Assembly: GCA_023548195.1 (NCBI GenBank)
Contig: JAJHZJ010000014.1
Span: forward strand, 13,988,718 to 14,052,717
Reading direction: 5' to 3'
Length of the DNA: 64,000 nt
Origin: Bettongia penicillata ogilbyi
Taxonomy: Eukaryota > Chordata > Mammalia > Diprotodontia > Potoroidae
Part shown: piece after piece, positions 12,955 to 23,338 of the stretch
Layout: each line of letters begins with the position of its first letter
How positions within the stretch are numbered: the first letter of the stretch is position 1
Position numbers and translations under genes: made by a program
Notes under the pieces: generated by a model
What the model was told of the DNA's origin: nothing
Seen by the model: only the letters and a program-made list of their open reading frames with translations
Database searches by the model: none

Positions 12955-14165
12955 TTTTGTTATTGTTCAGTTGTTCAGCCTTGTCCAATTCTTTGTGACC
13001 CCATGGACCATATATACCAGGCCCTTCCACTATCTCTCGAAATCTAAGTTCACCTTCGTTGTTTACATGACACTTTCTATTCATTTCATTCTCTGCTGTC
13101 CCTTGTTTTTTGCCTTCAATCTTTCCCAATACCAGGGTCTTTTCTAATGAGTCCTGTCTTCTCACCATGTGGACAAAGTATTTAAGCTTTACTTTCAGTA
13201 TTTGATTTTCCAGTGAATAGTCTGAATTAATTTCTTTAAGTATTGATTAATTTGATATCATTGCTGTTCAAGGAACTCTTAAAAATCTTCTCCAGCATCA
13301 CAATTTGAAAATGTTCCTGTACAGTCAAACTCTCACAGCTATCATTGGTACCAGAGAAACCATAATTCTGACTATGTGCATCTTTGTTGGCGTGGTGATA
13401 TCTCTGCTTTTTAGTATGCTGTCTAGATTTGTCATGGCTTTCCTTCCAAGAAGCAAGTGTTTTTAAATTTCATGGCTACGGTTGCCGTCTTCAGTGAACT
13501 TTAAACCTGAGCATATAAACTCTGTAACTGATTCCATTTCTTCTCCCTCTATTTGCCTGGAAGTAGTAGGACCCTTTACCAGGATTTAATTATTTAATAT
13601 TAAACCTCAAGCCAGCCTTTACACTCTCCTCTTTCATCATCATCTAGAAGTTTCTTAATTCTTCACTTTCAGCCATTAGAGTTGCCTTGTCTGTAAATTT
13701 GAGGTTGCTGATATTTCTCCTAGAAACTTTAATTCTGATTTTCGATTCATTCAACCTGGCATTTTGCATGCTGTACTCTGCATATAAGTTAAATGAGGTG
13801 ACAATATACACCCTTGTCATTCTCCTTTTCCAATCTTAAATCAATCAGTTGTTCTATGTTTGCTTCTAACTGTCACTTCTTGATCTGCATACAGTCCTGG
13901 AGTTCCTCTAGCTTTTTTGGTATGTCTTGCTTCACATATTACTGTAACGTGGCTTTAGATCTTAAGCCTAACCTTGTGGTATGTGAAATGATTTCAGTGA
14001 TTTGGTAATTTGAACATTCCTTATTATTGTCCTTCTTTAGGATTGGAGTATAAACCAATCTTTTCCAATCCAGTGGCTACTGTCGAGTTTTCCAAATTTA
14101 TGTTTAGCTTTGCTGCATATGATATTTTCAGCCAGAGGCCCAGTTCTTTTGCTCTTAGATATATA
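12955..14165 (-). mobile_element. BovB/RTE-clade LINE, 3' part of ORF2, decayed
   Basis: On the minus strand this reads as the reverse transcriptase to C-terminal part of a BovB-type RTE LINE. Near 13790-13830 it encodes a damaged 'QGCILSP' RT motif (the preceding codon is now a stop). Near 13430-13480 it carries the 'KACFLEGKP'-region equivalent. At 13168-12955 it ends with 'RRQDSLEKTLVLGKIEGKKQ...', then 'WGHKELDKAEQLN', the typical RTE C-terminus. Frameshifts and stops are numerous. RTE elements are the usual partners for SINEs ending in the same 'gttcagttgttcag' sequence, and that end is visible at 12965-12978. The 5' part of ORF2 is absent. Confidence 0.8.
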
Positions 14166-14339
14166 GTGTTCCCAAGAACTGTGATCTTTTAGTGTTGCCA
14201 GTGCTAGGTCTTGTGTGATTCTAATTGTGGTACTATCTTATGTAAATTGTTTTTTTGTTTTAGCTCATAGTATTTTGTCCTTGATCTGGGGGTTTCAGGA
14301 TTTAGCCATAATATTTCTGTAAAACTTAGCAGTGGAAAC

Positions 14340-14412
14340 CAACCAAGAAGGGATTTGAATCCTCAGTCTTCTGATCCAAAGTCAGATGCCTTATCCATTA
14401 GGGACCAAGGTC
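14340..14412 (-). pseudogene. tRNA-Arg-derived sequence (pseudo-tRNA)
   Basis: The minus strand gives a 73-nt sequence that aligns along its whole length with vertebrate tRNA-Arg(UCG): a D-arm 'cctaatggataaggc', an anticodon arm 'tctgactttggatcaga', and a T-arm containing 'gattcaaatccc'. The anticodon position reads TTG instead of TCG, as expected from decay of a CpG. The acceptor stem is partly mismatched. It is fused to the repeat module on its 5' side, so it is a retroposed or SINE-embedded remnant and not a working tRNA gene. Confidence 0.72.
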
Positions 14413-14636
14413 CCCAGGGCATCCTGGGTCATCTCCAGTCATCCTGAGTAATATCAGGTCTCTGGATTCAGATGGCTCTAGAGGAGAAGTGAGGTTGGTG
14501 ACCTTCACAGCCCTCCCTCACTCAAAACAAAGTCAAGTGCAAGTCATGTTATCATTTCTCTGATGGCATGGTCTTCTTTGGCAATGAAGGATGAACTCAA
14601 TCCTGTGAGTAGATGGAATGCTAGCTAGGTAAGTCA

Positions 14637-14775
14637 CCTCCTCCTCTCCTGCTCCCCCTCCTCTTCTTTCTCCTCTCCAATGGAAGGTAAACATGGATGG
14701 CCAAAAGATGCCCAGTTGACTTGGGTTTTACTGGCTCCTTTCCTCTCCCCTCCTCTTCTCTCCCCTCCCCTCCTC
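14637..14775. repeat. Pyrimidine-rich (CCTCT)n-like block
   Basis: The plus strand is almost pure C/T with CTCCTCTCC-like units, broken by about 60 bp of normal sequence. The same position in the related repeat at 39541-39710 is a long (GGAAA)n tract on the opposite strand, so the low-complexity block belongs to the element. Confidence 0.8.
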
Positions 14776-15455
14776 TCCCAAAACCTTAAACCTATTGCAC
14801 TCGGAAACTGGGACTCCACTGGGGCCCTGCCTGAGGGCTCCTCTGGATCCCCCTAGCTTGAGAGTGATTATCAGTATTAACTGTTGCTATTTCCCACCCA
14901 GTCTGATGTTTTTCTTTTTCTGGACCTCATTAAAGGGGCCATGCCCTGACTACTTCTTAAACAGGCCTATTTAATGAATGGGCATTGCCTCACCCTAAGT
15001 GAGTACCTGCAAAGAACTTGGCCTAAAGGGCCCAAGGTCTCCCACTGCATCCTGGGTCATTTCCAGTCATCCTGAGAAATATCGGGTCTTTGGATTCAGA
15101 TGACTCTGGAGAAGTGAGAATGGTGACCTGAACAGTCCTCTCTCACTCAAAACAAAGTCAAATGCAAGTCATGTCATCATTTCTCTGATGGCATGGTCTT
15201 TTTCGGCAATGAAGGACAAACTTAGTAATATTTCTGTGAGTTTTCCTCATAAGAACTCTTTCAGGTGGTGATCAGTGGATTTTTTCTATTTCTACTTTTC
15301 CCTCTTGTTCTAATGCTTCAGTACAATTTTCTTAAATTATTTCTTGTATCAAGATTTTTTTTTCAGGTGTACAATTATTCTTACATCTTTTCTTCTTGAG
15401 CTGTTCTCTAGATCCAGTTTTCCTTTTGAGATGTTTTTCATTCTCTTCTATTTTT

Positions 15456-17232
15456 CATTCTTTATGTTTTTTTTAATCAGTTATTTGTTGTTTATTCAGT
15501 ATTTATGGTTAGTATGACACTTGAGGAATTGGTTGCATTGTTGTACATATACAGATCTTTTTATATAATATGGAAATTTACAACTATTGTTATATATATA
15601 TAACATGTATATGTATTTATATACATATATCCATATGTATATCTATATATATCCATAGGCAGACAAAATCAGGTCCTCTAGAAAGGTGATACATGGGGGC
15701 CATGCTATAGTGCCCTAATGGAGGGGAGCACAAAGGTAATCGATGCATTAATAAAGATTTACTACTGTATGGTGTTTTGTATCCAGGAGTGTTGTCTTCT
15801 GGACCTAAGGGAACTTGTAGCACCTACATACAAAGCAGATCATTTATATGCCTATGGGGCACTGGCTCTGCTTGACACCAGTCACTGAGACTATACAGGT
15901 CATATCCAGCATCATATGATAACTACAACAGGGTTAATTCCCCATTTCTAACTTTGAGAAGAAGCTAGAGTGTGTTCACAGGTTTTACATTTCTGGTGTT
16001 TAGTTACTAATCAGAGGAAGGATTTGGTCTATTTGAAAAGCAATCATACATGACCCCTCAACCCCTATCATGTTCTCTTTATGGCAGCACACTCAAAGGT
16101 TTTAAAATTACAGCTTCTTCTGGATTTCCCAAAGAACATCTGCACTCTTCTTTAAATGGCTCTCCTCCTCCAGATTCAGGTTGACTTTTACCACATTTGA
16201 AATGCCATTCTGCCCCAAGACACAGGGGACACTAAGAAAGACATCCTCTTTAATGCCATATAGGCCCTTCATCATGGTGGAAATTGGGTGTACTCTCCTA
16301 AGATTCTTCATAATGCTTTCTGCCAGATCTGCCACAGACAAGCCAATGGCCCAGGAGGTGTAGCCCTTCAGTTTGACTGCCTCATAAGCACTTTCAGCCA
16401 CTTGTATATGAACATCTTTCCAGTTTTCTGCAACAGCATTAGTTCCCAAAGAAGGATGAAGGTTCTTTAGAGACACACCGGCAAGATTCACACCACTCCA
16501 CATGGGACCACTGGAGTCTCCATGATACCCAACGACCTATCCATGACAACTTGAAGAATGGATACCAAGTCTCTCCCCATTAGGTAACGGAAACGGGCTG
16601 AATTCAGGTTGCAATCACTTCCAATAACATGATTTTTAAGAAAGCCATTTTGCTTCCAGGTCACATATGTCAAAGTATCCACTGGATTGGAAACAATAAG
16701 CAGCTTGCAATTAGGGCTGTATTTTACAATATTGGGAATGATGAATTTAAAGATATTCACATTATGCTGGACCAAATTAAGACAACTTTCTCCCTCTTGT
16801 TGATGTGCCCCAGCTGTAACAATGACCAGCTTTGAATTTGCAGTCACACTGTAGTCTCTGCAAGAAACAATCTTTGGTGTTTTGAGGAAAAGCCTGCCAT
16901 GTTGGAGATCCATCATCTCTCCCTTTATTTTGTCTTCTATTACATCAACTAGGGCAAGTTCATCAGCCAGTTCCTTTGTTAAGATACTAACGGCACATAC
17001 CATGCCAACTGTACCAATCCCCACAACAGTGATTTTGTTCTGGGGAACCTGGTCCTCCTTTAGGACACTCAAGATAAGCTGATCCTTGACAGTTGATGCC
17101 ATTTTGGAGGGTAACTGGGGGGATAACTGGTCAGGCTGCAAAAGTTCTGAGATAGATGTAAGGTTGCTGCTCCCAGGCTCACACGACTTGTGCTGGTGGG
17201 CAGGGCCTTATATATCCATTCTTTATGTTTTT
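15456..17232 (-). mobile_element. Full-length LDHA mRNA retrocopy with TSD and A-tail
   Basis: The insertion carries 5'UTR, an intronless coding region, the whole 3'UTR and a poly(A) tail (T-run at 15467-15474 on the plus strand). The 3'UTR end resembles that of vertebrate LDHA, and an AATAAA signal lies on the minus strand just before the tail (near 15490). A 16-bp TSD, CATTCTTTATGTTTTT on the plus strand, lies at 15456-15471 and 17217-17232. Read on the minus strand, the 5' junction is TTTT/AAAAA, a canonical L1 endonuclease site. All of this marks L1-mediated retroposition into the old antisense L1. Confidence 0.88.
16102..17102 (-). pseudogene. LDHA: Lactate dehydrogenase A processed pseudogene (coding part)
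   Basis: The minus strand encodes an L-lactate dehydrogenase along its full length, starting MASTVKDQL with the conserved PQNKITVVG dinucleotide-fold start and ending at the KKL-stop-F-stop position that corresponds to the ELQF end of LDHA. That ending and the overall match point to LDHA rather than LDHB or LDHC. Active LDHA interconverts pyruvate and lactate in the cytosol. The copy is dead. A one-base deletion after the ARFRYLMG motif shifts the frame, a Trp codon near the active-site His has become TAG, and the penultimate Gln codon is TAA. The catalytic loop Arg reads Cys (GESC) and the Asp of NLDSARF reads Asn. The substrate-binding Arg of ARFRY and the His of the HGDS motif survive in the DNA. 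It has no introns. The changed residues look like CpG decay. Confidence 0.93.
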
Positions 17233-17804
17233 AAAATTTTTTCATCTCTTATAACTTTGCTGGCTTCCCCTTGCAACAATTCAGATTTTTCAAGGAGTCA
17301 TTTTCTTCCTTAAAATTCTGGATCTCCTTTTCTAATTGGTTGACTATCTTGTCATAATCTTATGTTTTTCTTCTGTTATTCTTATTTTTCTTTTTGGTTT
17401 TTTCCTCTCTCATTTGATTTTTAAAGTCTTTTTAAAGTTCTTCAGTGAACTTTTTTTGGGCAAGTGACCATTTGACATTATTCTTTGAGGTAGAAGAGGG
17501 TTTCTTTGCTTCAGTATCCTCCCCTAAAGATGAATCCTTCTTATCTATTCCCATAGTAGTTCTCTATGGTTGAATTATTTCTCTTTGCCTGCGCATTTTT
17601 TTTTGGTTATAATTTAGGTTTTATAATCACCTCCAGTCCTGGGTTATGGGGAATAGAGCTTCTGGCCTCTGATTCTCTTCAATTCTTCACCCTGACGTTG
17701 ACCTCAAAGCAAGACCACAGCCTCCTGTAAGTGCCCACAGTCAGTGATGTCCCTACGCTACACACACTAGGTGTGTGCTGGTTCCTTTTAGTCCTAACCA
17801 CTTT

Positions 17805-19350
17805 TTTTTTTTTTGCCCAACCAGTCCTAGATATTATTTATTACTCTGTGCAGGAAGGGTTGGAAAGGCAAGAAAATGTGGTTGGTCATTTGGAGTCTCT
17901 GAGCTAGGCAGGACTTAGTACCGGTAGTAGTTGGGTTTGAAGGGGCCCTCTCTGGGGAGGCCCAGGTACTGGGATTGTTTTTCCATCAGTTTAGTTAGCT
18001 TCACATTCAGTTTGCCAAGGTGGGACTCAGCCACAGCTTTATCCAGCTTCTTGGGAAGGAAGTGCACTCCCACAGGGTACTTGTCTGGGTGGGTCCATAG
18101 CTCAATCTGGGCCAGCACCTGGTTGCTGAAGGAATTGCTCATCACAAAGCTGGGATGGCCCATAGCACAGCCCAGGTTGACTAGGCGGCCTTCTGACAGC
18201 AGGATGATCCGCCGCCCATTCTTCAGCTTATAACGGTCCACCTGAGACTTCACGTTCACCTTCTCCACAGAATTTTGATTCAGCCACTTTACATCTATTT
18301 CCACGTCAAAGTGGCCAATGTTACATACTATGACGTCGTCCTTCATCTGCTCAAAGTGCCTGCCCAAGATGATGTCCACGCATCCTGTGGTGGTAACAAA
18401 GATGTTTCCCTCTTTGCAGGTCTCATCCATGGTCGTCACCTCGTAGCCCTCCATAGAGGCCTGCAGTGCATTGATGGGGTCTATCTCTGTGATGATGACT
18501 CGGGCACCAAAGCCCCGAAGGGCCTGAGCACAGCCCTTGCCCACATCACCATAGCTTGCCACCACAGCCACCTTGCCTGCAATCATCACATCTGTGGCTC
18601 GTTTGATGCCATCAATGATGGGTTCACGGCAGCCATACAGGTTGTCAAACTTGCTCTTGGTAACAGAACCGTTCACATTGATAGCTGGCACTTTCAGAAC
18701 TCCATTGAGTTTCATCTTGTATAGATTAAGGACCTGTGGTGCTTTCCTCTGAGATGCCTCTGATACCCTTCAGGAGCTCAGGGTATTTGGTGTGAACGAG
18801 GTTGGTGAGGTCCCCACCATCATTCAGGATCATGTTGAGGGGCTGCCCATCCTTGAAATAGAGGGTCTGCTCGATGCACCAGAGGTATTCCTCATCAGTT
18901 TCCCCCTTCCAAGCACATACAGGAATGCCAGTTTTGGCAATGGCAGCTGCTGCATGGTCCTGGGTGGAGAAAATATTGCAACTGGACCACTGTACCTCAG
19001 CTCCCAGGGCCACCAACGTCTCAGTAAGAACAGCTGTTTCCACAGTCATGTGAAGGCAGCCAGCAATCCAGGCACCCTTCAGTGGCTTGGAGTCTGAGTA
19101 CATCTCTCGAAGTTTCATCAGGCCAGGCATCTCATTCTCTGCTATGTCCAGGGCCTTGCATCCCCAGGCAGCCAGGCTGATGTCAGTGACTTTGTAGGGC
19201 AATTTGTCAGACATATTGCGGCCTCCTCCGCAGTTATTTAATGACTTAGCGGAGACCACCGTGCTGAGACTTCAGGGATGGGGGTGGGACTGGGCCTCAA
19301 AAACGACGAGGGGCGTGGCAGACAGCACCAGGCGGGGCCCTAGCCACTTT
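17805..19350 (-). mobile_element. AHCY mRNA retrocopy with A-tail and probable TSD
   Basis: Intronless AHCY sequence is flanked by a poly(A) tail (T-run at 17801-17814) and a GC-rich 5' leader up to about 19338. A likely TSD, CCTAACCACTTT (17793-17804) against CCTAGCCACTTT (19339-19350), has one mismatch. The 3'UTR is short, about 100 bp. Like the LDHA copy it lies on the minus strand. Confidence 0.8.
17915..19214 (-). pseudogene. AHCY: S-adenosylhomocysteinase processed pseudogene
   Basis: Two abutting frames on the minus strand cover all of S-adenosylhomocysteinase, the cytosolic NAD-dependent enzyme that hydrolyses S-adenosylhomocysteine to adenosine and homocysteine. The first runs from MSDKLPYKV (start at 19214) to SEESTTG. 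The second continues from [17 protein letters not shown] to the C-terminal PFKPNYYRY with its stop at 17915-17917. A two-base deletion near 18725-18735 separates them. The catalytic His of CLHMT, Asp of NDGGD, Glu of SEES, and Lys and Asp of the TKSKFD motif are all still encoded, as is the C-terminal Lys/Tyr NAD-binding tail. The NAD-fold GYGDVGKG is altered to SYGDVGKG. The first half ends in a stop, so a full enzyme cannot be made. There are no introns and the decay is light. Confidence 0.93.
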
Positions 19351-19894
19351 CTACAGCACAACTGGGTCTGGCATTCCTTGTCAGCAGACATTCACTCAAT
19401 GTTTAGGAAGATCACTGATAGTTTAATTGATAATGGATTTTATTGGGGAGAAACTCAAGACAGGCAGATCCATCAACACGCTAGTGCCATCATCCAGATT
19501 TGAAGCAATGAGGATCTGCACCAGGATAGTGTTAGTATCAGAAGAAAGGAGGGAACTATATGGAAGAGATATTGTTCAATTCATTCACATGAAAAGTTTT
19601 GATTTGGGGTTTATATTTTTTCTCTTTTTGTCTGTAATATTGCTAATTTTTTTTGGTTTCCCTTCCTCTTTTGAGTCAGTATTTTATTCCTATTTAATTC
19701 TGCTTAAAATGCTTTTACTTAAAATACTTTGATATAACCCATTATTAATGATGCAGCCTACTACTTTAGGCTGCCACCATTCTCTATGCCCATGTTAATT
19801 CATAAAGAGCTCCTCTTATTCTTCTCACTTTGTGGACAATTCTTTTTGGGAAGAGTTTTGGAGAGTTAGAAGGGAGTGGAGAAATGATCTTGTC
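19351..19894. other. Non-coding stretch beside the AHCY retrocopy
   Basis: It contains sequence of repetitive appearance ('gataatggattttattgggg', 'tgaagcaatgaggatctgca') that I cannot assign to a family. Short frames overlap on the same strand but show no protein similarity. Confidence 0.45.
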
Positions 19895-20935
19895 TTTTAT
19901 CTTGTTAATTATATAGCCTAGAATCCCTGGAGAGAACTTTGGGACCATCCTGACCATTAGAAAGTTTTACTTGATGTCAAATCTACTTCTCTCCATTGCA
20001 GTTTTATACCTCCTCTACATGACTGCCTTTCAAATATTTGAACACAACTCTGGTATTGCCATTGAATCTTCTCTTCTTCTGGCTAAATATGCTTGGTTCT
20101 TTTCATTTGTTCTTATAAGACAGTAATTCAAAGCCCTTCACCAATATGCTCTCTTTCCTCTGAATACTCTCTTAAATTCTGGTACCCAGAACTAAGTACA
20201 ATACTCCAGATGAGATCTAATTTGGGCCAGATACAGTGGGATTATCACTTCTCATTTCTGGAATCTATGTCCTTCCTAATCTAGTCCAAGATCACATTAA
20301 CATTTTTGACTGCCATGTCACACTGTCGACTTATGTTGAAGATAGAGCATGGGCCTGACACTATGGCATGGAGATGATAAGAAAGTGTTATGGAGGTCTT
20401 GATAGGCAAAAGGAAAAAGCTATAAGTAGTTCCAGGGTTGGAGTCCATTTTTTTTTTGGTGAGAAAGAGGTGAAGATGAAGGTCAAACTTTAGACAGGGT
20501 ATGGAAATGATTTTTTAAAAAAAATATCCGACTGTAAAACTTTGTATTCCTATTGATGAACTTCATCTGATTTTATTTAGCCCAATTCTCTGGCCCATCA
20601 AGATCTTGAATCCTAACTCTGTCATCCAGTATGTTAGCCATCCCTCTTAGACTTATGTCATCTGCAAATTTAAAGAACAATCCATCTTTGCCTTAAAAAA
20701 GTTGGACAATACAGTACCAAGGACAGTTCCCTGGGTCATTCTATTGGAAACCTCCAGCCATGTTCCCACTGAAACAATTAACAACTAATCTTTGAATCTA
20801 GCCATCCAAACAGTTTTGAATCCACCCAACTCTATTTCCATCTATTCTCTGTTTCTCTATCTTCTCCATAAGAATATGGTGAGATACTTTGCCAAAAGTT
20901 TCGCAAAAATCTAGTTAAACAATATCTCATTTTAC
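19895..20935. mobile_element. Ancient LINE fragment, probably L3/CR1-like
   Basis: Two blocks resemble an old amniote LINE. 20140-20350 has 'tggtacccagaactaagtac', 'aatactccagatgagatcta', 'cattaacatttttgactgcc'. 20570-20935 has 'catctgcaaatttaaagaac', 'cagttccctgggtcattcta' and 'aaaatctagttaaacaatat'. The clade assignment is tentative, because I know these as a CR1/L3-type repeat but cannot search. No open frame remains. Confidence 0.5.
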
Positions 20936-21360
20936 TGAGAAGGAAATGTAGACCCAAGAAGGTAAAATCATTGACCCATGATGTAATAGGTAGAAAGTGG
21001 GTAAAGCTGAGATTCAAATCTTTTGTCCTCGAGCCCCAATGTGGACCACTTTCTACTGTATCATCTTGCCTCCTTTAAGTAAAAAAGACCTGCCTTTGAG
21101 TTTTGGTTCTCCCATTTGTCTGCTGCATGACTTTGAATATATTATATCAATTCTCTAAGCCAACTTGCTCCCCTTTTAAATAAGGATAGTAGGAATCATA
21201 GGATAGAATTTAAAGACCCAGTTTATCCTGATTTTGTAAATGAAGAAATTGAGACCTTTGGGAATGAGATCTGCCCAGTGTCATACAAAGATAAGTGGTA
21301 GAACTAAGATATGAACAAGGGCTTTAGATTCCAAATTCAGCACTCTTGCCTATCACATTT
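20930..21360. repeat. Cluster of three MIR-like fragments
   Basis: 20930-21080 is antisense MIR ('gagattcaaatcttttgtcc'). 21090-21200 is in sense orientation ('ctgctgcatgactttgaata'). 21195-21360 is antisense again ('gaaattgagacctttgggaa', 'gatctgcccagtgtcatac'). All are diverged and truncated. Confidence 0.62.
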
Positions 21361-21609
21361 GCATAAATTAATTCACAGTACTCTTGTGAGAAGATCATAT
21401 TTTGTAACCTATCATTATTACCATAAAAAGTGAAAGTGATAGGGTAAGCATGTAAAATTTTTTTCCCCCATATCATCTTTTGTTCTTTTCAAAATGGTCT
21501 ATTTATCTTTCATGATTTCTTCTATCCAATGTTTAACTAAAACCTTCCCATAGCAATAGTTGTGAAAGTTTCATCCTTCTATTCTTCTCTTTTTTTAAAA
21601 TGATGTGGC

Positions 21610-21850
21610 AGACTTGGAGCATTTTCACTGGCTGTTCCCAATGCCTGGAATGTTCTTCTTTCTCGCCTCTGTCTTTTAGTTTCCCAGGCTTCCTTCAAGG
21701 CTCAGTTTAAGTTCAACTTTCTGCAATAAAACTTTCCCAGTTCTCCTTAATTTTACTATTGTCTGAGAATACCCTCATTTTAACTTTTACAGTTTAAATT
21801 TATGTTGCACATCATTCTGGAACTTATTGCACTTTATGATATGAGGTGAA
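21610..21850 (+). mobile_element. L2 LINE 3' fragment
   Basis: 'ggctgttcccaatgcctgga', 'atgttcttctttctcgcctc', 'tccttcaaggctcagtttaa' and 'aataaaactttcccagttct' follow the L2 3' region in order. It is truncated and non-coding. Confidence 0.72.
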
Positions 21851-22585
21851 GGTCTAAGTCAATTTCTTGCCAAACTATGTTATAGTTTCCCCAGCAAACC
21901 ACATTAAATATGAATTCCTTCTCCAAGTGGTTTGTGTTCTTAGGTTAATTGAACTCAGAGTTGGGAGATGGAGTCCAGTGTTTAAGGAGTAGCCAAGAGG
22001 CTAATGTCACTGGAATTTTTAGTTCCTCATGTGTGAGCAAAATGATGAAGGCCAGTTTGGCTGAATTACTTAATGTGTGAAGTGGAATAATGTGTATGGA
22101 ATGATAAATTAGAGCCAGATAGTGTATAAGTTTGTATTTGATTCTACAGACCTTAATTAGTTACTGCAGCAATAAGTTGTTCTCCTTAATGAGGAGAAGT
22201 GTGAAGTTTGGGAAGGAAGATGAATTGTGGAAGGAAGAGACTTGAGGCATGATGAATAAGAGACTACTATAATTGTTCAAGTAAAATATAATGATGCCCC
22301 GAAGGAGGTTAGTGATTGTGTGATCAGACAAAGTCTATAAAGAGGAGGTTCATGTGGGAAATATTACAATTTTGAGAGCATTAAATTATCAATTCTTAGG
22401 CTATTGAAAGAAAAAAAGATACAGAAAGATTGGGAAAAATAATGGAACATATTTTCAAAGAAAGGTGATTGTAGGGACATCAAGAGCTACCAACTGAAAT
22501 ACCTATTTTTTCTACTTTAATTCTTTACGAGAATGAGCTGTGCATGTATTTAGTAAGATAATCCTTGAAGAAAATTGATAATAAG

Positions 22586-22623
<38 letters not shown>

Positions 22624-22659
22624 TTAATGTGATTCCTCAGCAGGATACATCTGAATGAA
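21851..22659. other. Non-coding stretch with an (AT)n microsatellite
   Basis: No gene is recognised. An uninterrupted AT run occupies 22589-22620, just before the HAL1 3' fragment, at the place where other HAL1 copies carry a CA repeat, so it may be part of that element. Confidence 0.5.
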
Positions 22660-23338
22660 AGGTGTAGAAAAATCAAGCTGTAGGGGAAGAAGGGGAAAGT
22701 GAAACGGAATAAGTGAGCCTTATTTTCATCAGATTTGACTTCAGGAGGTAACAACATACACAGTCAATTAGGTATGGAAGTTTATCTTACCCTATATAAA
22801 AGCAGGGGCAAGGGGATAAGAGAGGGGGGATAATAGAAGGAATGGCAGATTGGGGGAAGAGGTATTCAGAAGCAAACACTTTTGTAGAGGGACAGATAAA
22901 AGGAGAGCATAAAATAAATGGAAGGCAAGACAGGATAGAGGGAAATATAGTTAGTTTTTCATAACATAACTCTTATGGAAGTGTTTTGCATGACTACACA
23001 TGTATAACCTATATAGAATTGCTTCCCTTCTCTATGAGGGTGGGTGGGGAATGGGGAAGGGAAAGAATATAGAACTAAAAGCTTCAAAAATGATTGTTAA
23101 AAATTGTTTTTACATACAACTATATATAGGTAGTGGGGTATAGAAATCTATCCTACAGTACAGGAAAATAGAAGGGAAGGTGGGTGATATAAGGGAGGGC
23201 AGATTGGAGAAAAGGGTAATCAGGATACATGCTATCCTGGGGTGAGGAGAGGGTGGATATGGGGAGAAAATTTGAAATTCAAAGTTTTGTGGAAATGAAA
23301 GTTGAAAATTGAAAATAAATAAATTTAATTAAGAAAGA
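22660..23338 (+). mobile_element. HAL1-like 3'UTR fragment (copy E)
   Basis: The segment matches the 3'UTR of HAL1 copies A and D in this window in order: 'gtttatcttaccctatataa', a G-rich purine block, 'ggatagagggaaatatagtt', 'atagaattgcttcccttctc', a second purine-rich module from 23144, 'gaaattcaaagttttgtgga' and a final A-rich tail. ORF1 is missing, so this is a 5'-truncated insertion. Confidence 0.8.

Larger units (their letters stand above)
14321..15225. mobile_element. 905-bp interspersed repeat inserted in old L1, with 12-bp TSD
   Basis: TAATATTTCTGT occurs at 14309-14320 and again at 15226-15237, exactly where the flanking L1 sequence breaks and resumes, so this block entered as one unit. 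It contains a tRNA-Arg-like segment (14340-14412), a 190-bp module (14410-14600), a pyrimidine-rich block (14637-14775), a roughly 250-bp middle part and a second copy of the 190-bp module (15035-15220). A related copy lacking the tRNA part lies in the opposite orientation at 39104-39710. I recognise it as a marsupial interspersed repeat but cannot name the family. No poly(A) tail marks its orientation. Confidence 0.68.
14190..17792 (-). mobile_element. Old L1/HAL1-type ORF1 region, interrupted by later insertions
   Basis: Three pieces of one antisense element can be aligned by eye to HAL1 copy C in this window. 14190-14320 matches the C-terminal ORF1 region ('cttgatctgg', 'tttagccataatatttctgt'). 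15226-15471 matches the RRM-side region ('tttcaggtggtgatc', 'cattctcttctatttttcat'). 17217-17792 matches the coiled-coil and 5' leader region. Between them sit a 905-bp repeat (14321-15225) and the LDHA retrocopy (15472-17216). The AHCY retrocopy begins at the right edge. The element is strongly diverged and its ORF1 is not open. Confidence 0.66.

Noticed and set aside
14340..14412. A working tRNA gene
   Set aside because: The anticodon no longer matches the tRNA-Arg identity, the acceptor stem is mismatched, and it is embedded in a repeat.
16102..17102. A functional intronless LDHA retrogene
   Set aside because: A one-base deletion, a TAG in place of a Trp codon, an early TAA at the C-terminus and loss of two catalytic residues rule out an active enzyme.
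17915..19214. A functional AHCY retrogene
   Set aside because: A two-base deletion in the middle puts a stop after SEESTTG. Each half alone lacks part of the active site.
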